This document shows, one piece after another, positions 1-12,369 of a stretch of DNA of 64,000 bases. The stretch is from positions 5,117,434-5,181,433 of the forward strand of contig NC_092795.1 of assembly GCF_918797505.1 (NCBI RefSeq), written 5' to 3'. The position numbers and the translations under genes are program-made. The first letter of the stretch is position 1. Each line of letters begins with the position of its first letter. This stretch comes from Bemisia tabaci (taxonomy: Eukaryota; Arthropoda; Insecta; Hemiptera; Aleyrodidae). The notes under the pieces were generated by a model, which was not told the origin of the DNA, made no database searches, and saw only the letters and a list, made by a program, of their open reading frames with translations.

Positions 1-342
1 TTCAGAAGTCTGTCGGCCACTTCAATACGTTCAATTTTACAATTTTTACTCTGTACGATTACTAAACTTTGAACCTGAAAATAGCGTAAACTTGTGCCGC
101 TTTTCCAAAATTTTCTGAGCCCCTCTCCACGAAGGGGATGCCCCATCAAGAAATATCACGTTACGCCCCTTTAACCAGCCAAGGGTCTACGCCCTCAGAT
201 GCGAGCCAGTCCGACCTTGTGCACAATCTTAGCATCATTACAATGCTAGTGGTTCCTTTTTGCAAAATGCAATCCACATGTTGAACCAATCGATATAGAT
301 ACAATCTCACCTATTCGATGTATCGAATACGATCCATTAAGG

Positions 343-1294
343 TACGGAACCTTAGGCGCGTCTAGACGCGGCGTCCTGGACGCGGCGTCCAGACGCCGAT
401 AAATCTGTCTAATGATTTTTGCGCGGGGACGGCACCTTAGCGGCGAAGAGACGCTGCGGAAAACGCCGATCGAGGACGCTCCGATCTGTCGCGAACAGAT
501 CGGAGCGAAGACGCCGAGAAATTCCGCTCAGTCCGCTGCCTTTCCTACCGATTTTTGAATGTGTTTAGTTCGACAAACCCACGAATCGATCACAAAGGCC
601 GTGAATTGATCGACAAAAGCCGCGAATCGATCGAAAATTCCGTGAATCGATCGACAAGAGCCGTGAATCGACCGACCCACCCGTGAATCAGTCGACAAAA
701 TCCGTGGATAGATCGACAAACCTGTGAGTCTATCGACAAACCTATAAGTCGATCGACAAACCTGCGAATCGATCGACAAACCTATGAGTCGATCGACAAA
801 CCTGTGAGTTGATCGAAAAACCCGTGAATCGATCGACCAAGTTGTGAATCGATCAAATTACGTCGATTGGTTCACGTTTTGGTTTTTCGATCGATTCATG
901 TCGATTGACTAGATACAGGTTTTCCTTTTAATTGTCAATCATTTCTCGTCTATCGATCCACATTTTTTGTCGATCGAATTGACACCCGTTTTTTAGTAAT
1001 TTGTCCATCGATTGGTGTCGATCGATTCACGTTTTTATTTTTCGGTTGATTTTTGTCGATCGAATCCACACCCTCCTAAAAAAAAGCGCGTACGGCCATT
1101 TTCGCGGCCCAAAGCATACTGTCCGATCAACGAAAATTCGAGAAATTGACGGCGGACGGAGCGGAAAAAATCCACGGATTCCGCTCCTAAGGTGCCGTGC
1201 TCCAAAATGTGAGCGTCTTCTCGCCCTCGACTCGGTAGCAGCATTTTCCGCCGGCGTTCAGGACGCCGCGTCCAGACGCGCCTAAGGTTCCGTA
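343..1294. mobile_element. TIR element with internal 20-bp minisatellite
   Basis: The ends are inverted copies of each other (TACGGAACCTTAGGCGCGTC at the left, its complement at 1275-1294). Further GC-rich matched segments run about 150 bases inward. No open frame resembles a transposase. No clean target-site duplication was found. It is probably a non-autonomous DNA element. Confidence 0.7.
571..860. repeat. 20-bp tandem repeat (about 14 units)
   Basis: Degenerate units of CGATCGACAAACCTGTGAAT repeat with an exact 20-base step, carrying an ATCGAT core. It lies inside the 343-1294 TIR element. The open frame on the minus strand here only reflects the repeat. Confidence 0.8.
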
Positions 1295-1432
1295 GCTTTA
1301 TAAAGAGTGAGAAGGAGTGTGTAACGTCGCAAATCGAAATACGTGGTTACCAGCCAACTACGCTCGGCCAGTGACCAGTCCAGTGCTGTAGAACTCGTCT
1401 TTGGCTCGGCACCCAAAAGTGGCGCGAAAAGC

Positions 1433-1841
1433 TAGAGTACCTATATTAAGAGAGTATGGCCACTGGGTCCCATGGAGAGGCTTAGGACCCAAAAATGGCG
1501 GTGCTTTGTTTTGGTTTTTGATGATGGGAGGGGGGTCATTGCCAACTTTTGACGGTTATCACCAACCGCACTTGCTGCCAACCTTACTACATCTAAGATC
1601 ATTTTTCTCAAAAATTGCACACGATTAGCCTTAAAAATATGTAAAAAAGTCGCAATAGTGCATTTGGGTAAAGTTCTCGTTACGATAAGCAAAGACAACT
1701 ACATTTAGAATCATTTTGCATTACATTAACTTTATGGCGTCCGCCATTTTTGGGTCCTAAGGGCTCCATTCAGCCTAAGATGGCTGAGCCAATCAGAGGT
1801 GGTAACTCCAGTGGCCATACTCTCTCAATATAGGTACTCTA
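1433..1841. mobile_element. hAT-like MITE with 8-bp target duplication
   Basis: The perfect outer TIR TAGAGTACCTATATT begins at 1433 and its complement ends at 1841. Matched subterminal blocks (TTAGGACCCAAAAATGGCG) lie at about 1482 and 1743. The flanks are identical 8-mers CGAAAAGC at 1425-1432 and 1842-1849. An 8-bp duplication is the hAT hallmark. It has no coding capacity. Confidence 0.8.
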
Positions 1842-4800
1842 CGAAAAGCCATCCAATCAAACTGACCTCTTCCCTGCTACTGAAAGTGGGGATTGCCACG
1901 CAGCCAGTCATACGGATCACACCTCTCGTCCTCCTGTTTTCTCTGTTATCGCTAAACATAAATAAAATAATAACCTCTCCACCACTCCACCTCTCGTTTT
2001 TCTCCTGGATACCTTATCAGTCGGTGTGTTTAATGAAATGCTACGTAGCATCCTGTGCAAATTTATCGGTGAATCATTATCATAGTTTGCCATTTTTTCT
2101 CAGTGGTTTATACTGTCCGCCAACTGCGAGAGCCGATCTGTAAGTAATTAACGTGGCCGTTTTGAAATATCTATGATGACCCTGACTGGAGGAAACCTTG
2201 GATTAGATTGTTGCGGATGATCTCACTGAGAACTAACATTGTCAATAATCTCCACCTTTGAAATTTCCCTGTTGACGTACCTCAAACGTCGATGTCATCC
2301 AGTGTCAAAGTGTGTTTTTCAGGTAGTCAAGTGTCATTACTCGTTTCCTAACTCTTAGTCCGCACTATTTTCTGAGCAAACACAGTTTTTATCTCTGTGA
2401 TGCAAGTTAATCTCTCTTAAAAATTCTCATTCACTAGAATTTTACCTACTCATTTATTTATTCTTGCGTAGGAAGGGAGTGCCGTTGCCAGAAGAAATTT
2501 GTTGCAAAACTTTACCATGGTCAAAGTAAATACTCGCTTCTGATTTAGCTGTAAGCAGTAACCATTGCATGTTGTTTTGATTCCTACATTAGGAGGTAGA
2601 TGTCTTCTTAATTGAGAGCTTAGATGAGATTCAAGAATCTCTGATTAAATGATAGTAATCATTTTGGAGAACCATAGACATCTACCGATCATGGCCCCTT
2701 TCAAGGATCAAATAATTCTGTCCGCTAGGTTGCTATGATGAAGGTGAAATGGAGGAACTGAGTTTTAATTAGAGAAAAAAATCTTACCGAATTGGTTGGC
2801 CCATCTTCAAACCTCAATTGACGATCTGATGTTCTTACTTTGCTGCATACAGCAAATGCAACTAAAGGAGTAGAGGATTATCTGTCTGACTCTCAAAGTT
2901 TGCTTCTGAGCTGTTAAGGTGTGTTTTCGAAGTAAACTTGTGCAATTTTGTTTGGTTCTTTTGTTTGCAAACGTAACCTAATGGTCCTATCAACCTCCTG
3001 TAATCGTCGAGCGTTTGGTAGGAACATTAGGCTCTCATGTGTGAGCACAAGTAATCAGGTAATTCTAATGGAGTCCACCAGCGCTGGCCGTTTAGAATCG
3101 CTAAATTCTGTTTCCGAATGGTCCAAACAGTTCACCTCGACATCGCAGTTTTTGTTTCATTATTTACAACAACGAGCTCTCATACCTATTTCTTCAATGA
3201 TGTTTCCAATTTTTAGAAATTGGTACTAACTTAATATCATTATTGCAATTATCTCCTTGGAAGGAGTCTAGATCATATTCATAGATTATGGTCAAGTTCC
3301 ACCATGAGCTCCTATATTTTCTACAATTTGCTACCAAAACATGCTGAGGCTTGCTGTTCTCAATGCGCATATCAGTGATTCAAAAGCATGATGATTGGAA
3401 TTTGTTCCTTGTTTCAAAATGAATTTTCTGTTTGAACATAGAATGGCGCGTCAAAGGTTAAAGCCGAATAATGTGTAGGTATTTCCAATGTGACGCCCCG
3501 AAATCTCAGGATTAGTTTTATTTCTAACAAGGGACCTGACTAAAATATCTCCTTGAAATTATCTGTTAAAAGGCACTTTTTAAAGAATGAAAAAATTTGC
3601 AAGAACTTTTTATGGAAAATTGTTGGTTTGTTCTCTTAAGAAACAGGGAAGCTTGAGGAAAGGTTTGAAACTTTGAAATTGGTGGTATCTATGTAGTTTC
3701 TGACTGAGCCATTGACAAATGAAGGCTCTGTGAAACTGGTGCAAAAAACAGATGGCAAAATGTGAGTCTCATAGTTTCTTGAAAATTTTCTTGAACAGTT
3801 CTTTGTAGTTGTTTTATTGAATTTTTATGTACAAAACTTGTATAAGTAATCAAGCTGTGTTTTTTCCTTCCCTTTACAGACATCTTGATTTAGGAACTGG
3901 CCGCTTCTTTGACACTTTACCGAAACAACTCAGTGCGTGTCTTACAAAATATCAGCTCAAGTGATGCCGAAAAATTTGTCTCACCATCGGATCAATGAGC
4001 TTATTTTGTCATTTCCATTGCCAGATCGAAGGTGCCCTGACTTGGCAATTTCATGCAAACTGGGATTTATTCAAGTAAGTTGTGGAAGGAGGCTAATAAG
4101 CACCATGATTGCTCTACAATGAGTAATGTACCAAATGAATTATGTTTCTGTAGTAAGTAATCACTGAAAGTTGATTTCGGAACACAGTCACTTTCATGAA
4201 AATGTAACCACATGGAAAGTTGAAGACTGGTAATTTTGCAATCCTGACTTTCTTAATCTTCAGCTCCTTGCTGAGAAAATGTGAAAATAAACCCACCTTT
4301 GGATATTTTCAATGCCTGTAAGTAAGGTATAGAAGATTCTGGTGTTAAACTGTCTCCAAAATGCACAAGGATTAATAAAACTGGGTTTAATTTCTCCTTC
4401 AAACAGATTCATGAAACCAGTTGTACAATTTTTTGCATTCTGCATTGAAATTTATGTGAGTTGACCATAAAAAAATGGTAAATGCTCTGTCTCCATACTT
4501 CTTTTTTTGTCAGAATAATTAGTTTAACAATTACAATAACTGGATCTCAGTTGAATACCTAAAAAGTTTAATCTGATCATCGAATATCAAGAACTTTCTA
4601 AAAATAACTTTGAGAAGTGAACATTTTTTTTAATCACTGTCTTTATTTTCAGTCGTACTTTTAATCATTGAAATATTTTTTAAAATCAAGGCAACAGTTA
4701 AGAATCATTGTTCAAGAACTCTAAAGTTGAGATGCTGGAATTAGATTTGCCCTTTATCTTTAGTGAAGTCATTTTTACAATGAGAAACGAATCCATCAAT

Positions 4801-4851
4801 ATGTGTATCAAAAGTGCAGTTAGATTTTAGAACACTTCATTGACTTTTAAA
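1842..4851 (+). other. 5' flank of the SLC35D-like gene
   Basis: This is AT-rich, apparently non-coding sequence between the hAT-like MITE and the transporter ATG. Acceptor-like pyrimidine-AG strings occur at about 4652 and 4830, so an untranslated 5' exon may be spliced to just before the ATG. I cannot fix a promoter or donor. Short open frames here (for example 2948-3229) have no recognisable domain. Confidence 0.35.
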
Positions 4852-5895
4852 ATGGCCCAGCGCAGCGATGAAGAATGCCTAATTCCTTCAAAAGAACCCT
4901 CACCCCCTCTAGTCACAGATACCTTTGCATCCCGCAAAATGTTTGCTTTCAAAGTTACAACGGCATTATTCTATGCCATCGCCTCATTTTTAATTACAAT
5001 TGTCAACAAATCAGTACTTACCTCCTATAAATTTCCATCATTTCAAGCAGTCGCTTTCGGACAAATGTTCGTCACAGTCATTGTACTATACGTAGGGAAG
5101 AAGCTAAAATTCATAACCTTCCCAGACCTTCACATGAAAACATTCTATGACATTATGCCTTTGCCTTTCATATATGTGGGTAACATGGTCTTTGGTCTTG
5201 GAGGCACCAAAGAGCTCAGCTTACCGATGTTCACCATGCTTAGACGTTTTTCAATTTTAATGACAATGATAGCTGAGTATTATGTCTTAAGTGTTAGGCC
5301 AAGATTTGCTGTTAAAGTCTCTGTGTCGCTCATGGTCATTGGTGCGATTATCGCAGCATCCAATGACCTTGGCTTTAACTTCAATGGCTACATGTATATA
5401 TTAATTAGTGACTTTTTAACTGCATGTAATGGTGTTTACACCAAGAAAAAATTGAACAGTGGGAAAGAGATGGGCAAGTACGGGCTCATGTTCTACTGCG
5501 CACTGTTCATGTTACCTGTCTCTTTGTTCCTAATGTATTATTCTGGTGACCTAGATCTGGTCTATGACTATCCAAACTGGGTAGACCCATTCTTTTTAGT
5601 TCAATTTGCATTGACATGCACGATGGGTTTCATCCTGATCTTCAGTGTCATGCTCTGCACACAGTATAATTCGGCCTTAACAACAACGATTATTGGTTGT
5701 TTAAAGAATATCTTAGTCACTTATTTAGGTATGTTCATTGGTGGCGACTACATATTTTCTCCGCAGAATTTTGTTGGCATCAATCTAAGTGTATTCGGTA
5801 GTCTCTTATATACGTATGTAACGTTCCGACCTTCCAGCGGGGCGCAGACTAAATCAAAAGCTGCTGTTGAACCCAGCAAGGTTATTGTTGCATAG
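4852..5895 (+). CDS. SLC35D-family UDP-sugar transporter, intronless
   Basis: This is a 347-residue multi-pass membrane protein of the nucleotide-sugar transporter family, closest in pattern to SLC35D1/D2 and fly fringe connection. By family knowledge it exchanges cytosolic UDP-sugars for luminal nucleotide monophosphate in Golgi or ER membranes, feeding glycosaminoglycan synthesis and Notch glycosylation. What is visible: a hydrophilic N-terminus (about 1-32), then roughly ten hydrophobic segments. Family-like motifs are FLITIVNKSVLTSYKFPS (46-63), GLGGTKELSLPMFTMLRRF (115-133), SDLTA-like SDFLTACNG (186-194), GKYGL (208-212) and ALTTTIIGCLKNILVTY (275-291). The C-terminus is short and polar. 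I chose ATG 4852 (AAAATGG context). A TTG codon 12 bases upstream is in frame, and a TAG at 4828-4830 closes the frame further up. There is no intron in the coding region. The exact sugar substrate cannot be read from sequence. Confidence 0.93.
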   Translation: MAQRSDEECLIPSKEPSPPLVTDTFASRKMFAFKVTTALFYAIASFLITIVNKSVLTSYKFPSFQAVAFGQMFVTVIVLYVGKKLKFITFPDLHMKTFYDIMPLPFIYVGNMVFGLGGTKELSLPMFTMLRRFSILMTMIAEYYVLSVRPRFAVKVSVSLMVIGAIIAASNDLGFNFNGYMYILISDFLTACNGVYTKKKLNSGKEMGKYGLMFYCALFMLPVSLFLMYYSGDLDLVYDYPNWVDPFFLVQFALTCTMGFILIFSVMLCTQYNSALTTTIIGCLKNILVTYLGMFIGGDYIFSPQNFVGINLSVFGSLLYTYVTFRPSSGAQTKSKAAVEPSKVIVA

Positions 5896-8800
5896 TTAAG
5901 TGGCGCACCATTAATTGCATTAGTTTCCTGTAAGAAATTTTATTTGGTTGCATACTTGAAAAATATTTCTAGAAATATCTTTTGGATAGCATTGATGATC
6001 TCAATTTTTAAACATGTAGGTAGAGTATAATGCAATTGGTATTACAGCATACCTACTTCAGACATCCTGCAGCAAAATGGGACTAAGTGACCTTAAACAG
6101 GAAAGGAGGAAAGCAGGTGTCATGTGAAATTTCCCTGCAAGGCTTGAGGTAAAGAATAGAATCGAAGTCCAATTTCTTCATACCTGGAAGCATCCAGGTT
6201 TTAATGCCTAGAATTCTTAGTGAAAATCTGTTTTTTCTTATTTTTTTAGGAGAGCAAGAAAAACCGAGTGACAAGTTTTATTTTTTTAGTGATTGAAGTT
6301 TTGTTCTGTTAAAAAAGACACTTGTTTGATGTACACCAGAAAATATTTCGAAGAGAAAAGTTGAAAAACTTTTACTTTCTGAGAAGGATTTTACAGACTC
6401 TCAAACCAAATTTTCATTTTTTTAAGATATCAGGATCAGTATGATTCCGCAAAATTTGTGAGAAATTTCCTCTTGTTTCAAGAATTTACCAGCATTTGGA
6501 TGGAATTAAACAAAAAGGTACCAAGTTGCATCAAGTGAACCAAGAAGAATAGGTTCAAAGTTTCACGCCTTCAGTAGATGTAATGAGGCCTCGTCCACAC
6601 GAGCTTTGTTCGGGCGAATTCGTTCCTCAAACCGGAGGGTTCAAGCAAAGCAACAAGTTATAGGCAAGTCATAACAAGTTCGCCCGAATTTGCTCGAACC
6701 ACGATTGTGTGGACAAGGTCTGAGGAATCGAATATTTATACTCTCAAAATATTTTTTCTCAACCTAGAATTTCGGACAGGAGAAAATTTGTGACCAGTTA
6801 AATTTAAATTCACTCCCAATTCATCCCCCCCCCCCCCCAAATGCGACTCTGTGTGTTTGTGTTTAACTCGGTCTATTTTGTACAAAAATTGTCCCATGGT
6901 TTATTCTGAAAATAATTGGGATTTTGCAATTTGTATGCATGCTTTTCAGTTTATGGTTGGTAGGTTGCTGCTTAAAGAATGCACGAGTTACCTACATGTT
7001 TTTTTAAGAAACAGTCAAATCAGTAAAATTTAATTGCAGTTTATCGAGATTGGAACCTGTATTCGTTTTTTGGGGGATCAAAGTAATATTTTTGTCATCA
7101 ATCACCTTTCATGAGTAAGTCAATCATTCTCTTGCAAAGAGATCAGCATTCTTTGGCAAAATATAACCCAATTGAAAAAGGCATTGCATTGAACCTTGTG
7201 TATAGGAGTGAAATTGGAAGAGAAAAACTAAAAGCCTCTTTCATCTAGTATGCAAATGGCTCATATGAAAAGCGTGATACCTACAAACTATCGTTTGTCT
7301 TCTATCATTTGTTGGTTTCTGCACAATTATTTTGTTAATAAAGGATCGTCTACCGTAATGGAACCTTAGTCCACCAAAACTCAAAATTAAGTAATTGGAC
7401 AATATGGAGTAACCAGAATCCGTCCAATTACATCAGATGTCGTCCACTTTCCTGCCAAAATCAATCTTTCTACAAGAGATCCAAACAGCATTCTGCCCTT
7501 CAGGGAAATCAGCGTTCTGAGTAAATAATGGTTTGGCATTACAATGCCACTTAACGTTCTCTTTTGGCACTTAAGTTGTGTAAATTTCTCGTAACCATTC
7601 TTTAGGACACTGTACTGATTTCTATTGTTGAAATCTTAGAAGCTGTTTTGCCCTCACTTTGACACAAATTGCTTTTCTGAAAATTATGCCTTCAAGTGCT
7701 GAGGTCCTTTTTCCTCCAGATTGTCACGTGTGAATTTGTGACTGCCATTTGATAAAAAAATCTCAGCACTGTTAATCAAGATTGAGATATTGGTATCTTT
7801 GCTTAGTTGTGCGTTTTTCAGAAAATTTGGCTTGAAAGGTGCCCTAAAATGTCCAACCAAACCTTAGTTACGACTTGATGAAATTTACAGTTCCAAAAAT
7901 TTATCGTTGAGAAAAAGCAATTTACCTACAGTTTTATCTGCCATTTTTGGGGCTGAAACGGTTGGATCCAAATACGCCCTTCGCGAGCACAACTATAAAG
8001 TAAGCATTCTGCACTAAAAGTATTCTTTTGAGAAGCATTGAGAGGAACATTTCCATTGAAAACTCAAATTTCAAGTTTTCAGCCCAACTTGCCACAAAAA
8101 CTCTCTTTTTGTAAGGAGGTACACTAAGGTTGCTTTTCGGATAGACGGTCACATTTGTTTTCCACCAGGGTAATTATTCAAATTATGTCTTAGTCAATGG
8201 GATCAAGATTCAACTGAGCTCAAAGAAAGTTACACTATAAATAGTGACTCTTTAAAGTTATTTATGAAGCTTTTATTGAGTTTGACTCTCAATTGATTCC
8301 CGATTATTCCAAGAGGCTTCAATAGTTTTATGTAAATCTGACCCAATCGAATCGTTTTTCATGTAGGATTGTAAATTCAGTGCAGCATTTACAAGTTGAT
8401 GAGTAAAGTTTCTTTTATATGGAGTGACTTTACAAGGGGAAAATGGGAGAATTTCCATGTTGCAAACACCCAAATTCAGAAAATTTCCAGAGAGATTTTT
8501 ATTGGTAGTCTATTGGTGCGAAAAAGAGCTGTCAGTGAAAATATTGAAACAAATTTCGATGGAGTAACACCTTCATGTGAACCACTTCAATCGAGATGTG
8601 AGAAAGAATTCATAAGATATTACTCACCAGTCACCAATGATGAAACTCCATTTCAGCCTAAGCCGTACCTTTGTACCGTTGATCAAGACAGAATTTAAAT
8701 AACCAGCCTCTTGGAGCCCTAACCTGGCCTGTTTCTTTTATTTATATTAAGCAGTCCTGAGTTAATAATAGTAAGTTATAAAAAATGTTTTACCTTTGTT

Positions 8801-8927
8801 GTTATAGAATATGGAAAAATAATTTTAAGGATGTTATGTACATATTTTATTTATTAAATAGCCGAATGTTTGTAGTCATAAGCTAAAAGACTCTTATACC
8901 TACCTATGTTAAGTTGTTGGTAATAAA
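5896..8927 (+). other. Probable 3' UTR / 3' flank of the SLC35D-like gene
   Basis: This is AT-rich sequence after the TAG stop. AATAAA signals lie at 7337-7342 (UTR of about 1.4 kb) and 8922-8927 (about 3 kb). A small TIR element at 6587-6722 sits inside. A 100-codon open frame at 8396-8698 is unexplained. Which signal is used cannot be told from sequence. Confidence 0.4.
6587..6722. mobile_element. Short TIR element (about 135 bp)
   Basis: The left end (CCTCGTCCACACGAGC, then TTCGGGCGAATT) is mirrored at the right end (CCTTGTCCACAC, AATTCGGGCGAAC in complement). It lies in the probable 3' UTR of the transporter gene. Confidence 0.6.
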
Positions 8928-8965
8928 GAAAAAAGGCAATTGAGTGAGTAGTAAAATTATTTAAG

Positions 8966-9233
8966 ATATCAATAGCCAAAGTGTAAAACGACGTAACTCC
9001 GTTTAAGATGTTGCAGACTTCCTGACATTCTTTATTTTTTCTTTGGAAAACTACTCAACATGTGATTTCTTGAAAACTTTGGTGACTTTTATTCCCTGTT
9101 AACAGAATGTTCTGTATACATTTCAAGCTATATAGTCGACTTGTCTCTTTTCCAAAAAAATAAAATAGGGGCAAATATTTTGAAATATTGCAATGGGTAG
9201 GTATACGTTGATTTGCACTTTCACCATTGATAT
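8966..9233. mobile_element. MITE of the ATATCAATGGCCAAAGTG family, copy 1
   Basis: Left end ATATCAATAGCCAAAGTG and right end CACTTTCACCATTGATAT form imperfect TIRs. The interior shares the GTTGCAGACTTCCTG box with other copies. It lies just past the 8922 poly(A) signal. Confidence 0.65.
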
Positions 9234-12200
9234 ATAATTTATCAACACTTTTAGACAAACAAAAATTTTATGTCTGTATCGATTTTTTTTTCCTTTTTCT
9301 AAAGAAAGACTCCTAACTTGATATTATTTTTAAGAATAAAGAAAGACACTTAGCGTCTTCACTATTTACCATGAACATGTTTTTATAAAGAATGATTAGG
9401 TATAAAGAATAATTAAAATTTTTGTTACATATAAGTTGCTCTCCCTCTGCACCTGCTTAGGTAGGATCTGTACGCCCCAATCCTTTTTCATGATCTCAAA
9501 AGTATTATCTTCTTGAACTCATCATTTCCTTTTACCAATGTACCAATCAGAAGAAAGCGGAACTTAAGAAGAACTAAAATTCAGAATATTAATAGACATC
9601 ATGAGTTAAAGCTAACTTCATTACCTCTGTCAGGAAATTTTTTAAATTTTGTATACCCATATCGTAGTCTGTAATATTGACCAGAGCTTTAATACTATCC
9701 ACCTCCCCCCCCCCCCCCCCAAAAAAAAAGAAAGAAATTCAGTAGATGGATGAAGTTTATCAAAGACCATTTGATTTGTTGTTGTCGTTACACTATTATC
9801 TCAGCCATGATCTCTCATTCAGAAATATTAGTGTCTTGTACCAAATTGATCGTTGGAGAAATATTATTGGATTGTCCTTAAAATCAATTGATATTTTGAG
9901 TCAGAATTGCTTCCTGATCATTAAATTAAGTTTAATTTGTATTATAAGTATCAAAGTCTACAATCAAGCAAAGATTTCTCTTTTCTGCTAGTGGAGGGTA
10001 GTAGGTACCTAGTATAAGTGTGACATAAAAAATTGGAATAAAGAGCAAAATTTCTCAAGTTTTATTTTCAACTTGAGAAGATGACGATTTTAAAATCAAA
10101 AATAAACTTTATATATTTTTACTTTGGTTACTAAATTTTAAATCTTATGACTGGTCTTTGTGCTGAGATGCGTTTTGGAACTGGAAAGTATAATAACAAA
10201 GTCATCAATTTTTTTATTCAGTACGATCTTGGACTACTATTCTTCATGATAGATTTGTTTACAAAATAGAGATTGTTTCCTCTTCTTACACCTTAAAATT
10301 CATTTTTCAAAGAGATACTTGAACACCGCAGTGCACCTCTAACCTGTGACCAACTACGTATTCTCTTCTGGTCCAGTTTATGACACTTTCATTTGTGAGA
10401 CTAGAAAAGTCAGTCATCACTGTAGTCAAGAAAATTTCACATCTGGTGTCTCGAACGGCACATTCTGAACTCATGTTAATGCCAAGCTGGAACTGCAGCG
10501 ATCAATTCATGCTCTGTGGAAATCTTCTTATTGTGTAAAACATGTACCTAATGTTTGATTCAATCGAAAACCCAGAATTATATTTTTCCCCTTTTTTTTT
10601 GTTTTGTAGCCAAGTTTGCCTCTTTCCTAAATGTTGCAACAAAGAATTTTTGGAATTCTGTGGTTATTAATTTATTTGTTTATTTATTTTATGGAAAAGC
10701 ATTGTACTGTTACAACTTGTGTTTTTTTCTAGGTATTATTAAATATTTGTGCCAAAGGAACTACTTCCCTTCTTATTAATTATTTTTAGAATGAAAATTC
10801 TCTGAACATCATCTGGTAAGACTATTTGCCACTCATTTGTTTGCAGTTTTATAGGATGACGAGACAATATCATAATTTGAGCATCGCAATGTATGCTATC
10901 AAAGTTTCACCGCGTACCTTATAAAAATTTTCAAAATCAACTTATGTATGAAATATGAGCACTCTATGGCATTGTTAATTCAAATTTTTTGCTTGTAAAA
11001 AGTACAGAGTGTAGGTACATAAATCTATTCGTCCGTGGCATATTATTCCTGCAGCATATCTCATAGTTGTTTCCTTTTTAAATTATAGGTATATAAAAAA
11101 AAAAATCAGTTTAAAACACACAGAAAGTTGCTATTTGGGCAGATCCTATTATTTTTAACTAATCTTACATAAGCAAACATCAAAACCCAATTCTGAGACC
11201 AGCACATCTGACCCATTAGTACTTCAAGAGAATGAATTGGAAAAATAGGCGCCACTGACTCACTGGATTAAACCTAATTAAGGGTGCGCTTCACAGTAAA
11301 GTAATATTCTTCATATCTTTAATTTTCTGTGACCAGTTTATAAGCAGTCTGTATGAAAGAAAGAAAGAAGGTGTTTTGTGAAACTCAACTTCCTCTTTTT
11401 TTCAAATGATGAGGTTGGTTTAAACTGCTGAGTTCACCCACATTTTGGTTCATTGCATGAAAAGAAAGTCGGAATCAATTTATATTAATATCAACAATCA
11501 ATGCTAAATTCTGGTTTATCAATTATCTTTGAATATTCATTATCTATTCTGCTCGAAATATTGAGAAAGGAATATATTTTGTGATGCATGAATCCTTACC
11601 CTGTCCAGAAGCCTAGTGCCACTAGACAAGGTCTGAACTACATAGATAAAAACGGCACATATTTTCTCTTCTAAATCTTAGGTGGAAAACGATTCACACA
11701 ATCCAAAGTTCAGAAATTAACCCCTGGACAAGATGTCCACACAGTTCAAATGAAAGTCAGATCTTACAAATGATAAATGTAATTTATATTTCTGCTATTC
11801 AACCAATATTGATTTTTACACTTTTACATTGTTCAGGAATTCATTATTTTAAGACTTTCCACAGTGTGACTCGTTTTTCTCCTTTAAAGAAAAAACATCT
11901 TAGGTGCATGATACTTTGATTCATACCTTGTCCAGAAGCCCCCATTATTATGTGAAAAATGAAATTCGCATTTAAGTACGAAGAGAGTTAGATAAGTTAA
12001 GAGTCACTTAGGCTTCTCGAAAAAGGAAACAGAAAAGTAACAGAATTGAAATTGCCAACAAAACTACAAAAATAAGAATCTCGATTGTCACAATCCAAAT
12101 TTTACCTTTTCAACATTATTTATCTCAGAAAATAATAGGAGCCATTATTGCACGGCACATATTTTTCAGAAAATATTCGTGAGTGGGCAAAGAGAAATAG

Positions 12201-12369
12201 ATCAAAGTTTTTTGCTATAAAAATGAGCAGTCATCCTTTGTAAAATAGAATCTTAAGAAATCTGCAAAAACAGAGAACCGAGCTTTAATAGTTTCACCAT
12301 CAATGTAGATGCAAAAACCAAAATGCGAAGTTTTTACAGCTAAATCAGGATTAAGAGTGTGAATAATAG
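9234..12369. other. AT-rich gene-free spacer
   Basis: This stretch holds a poly(C)/poly(A) run at 9703-9731 and several AATAAA strings, but no coding exon or complete repeat I can recognise. Confidence 0.4.

Noticed and set aside
571..860. CRISPR-like array
   Set aside because: The 20-bp units are contiguous and degenerate, with no unique spacers. It is a minisatellite inside a TIR element in a eukaryotic genome.
4840..4851. Upstream TTG start for the transporter
   Set aside because: The four extra codons begin with TTG. Eukaryotic initiation normally needs ATG, and ATG 4852 has a good context.
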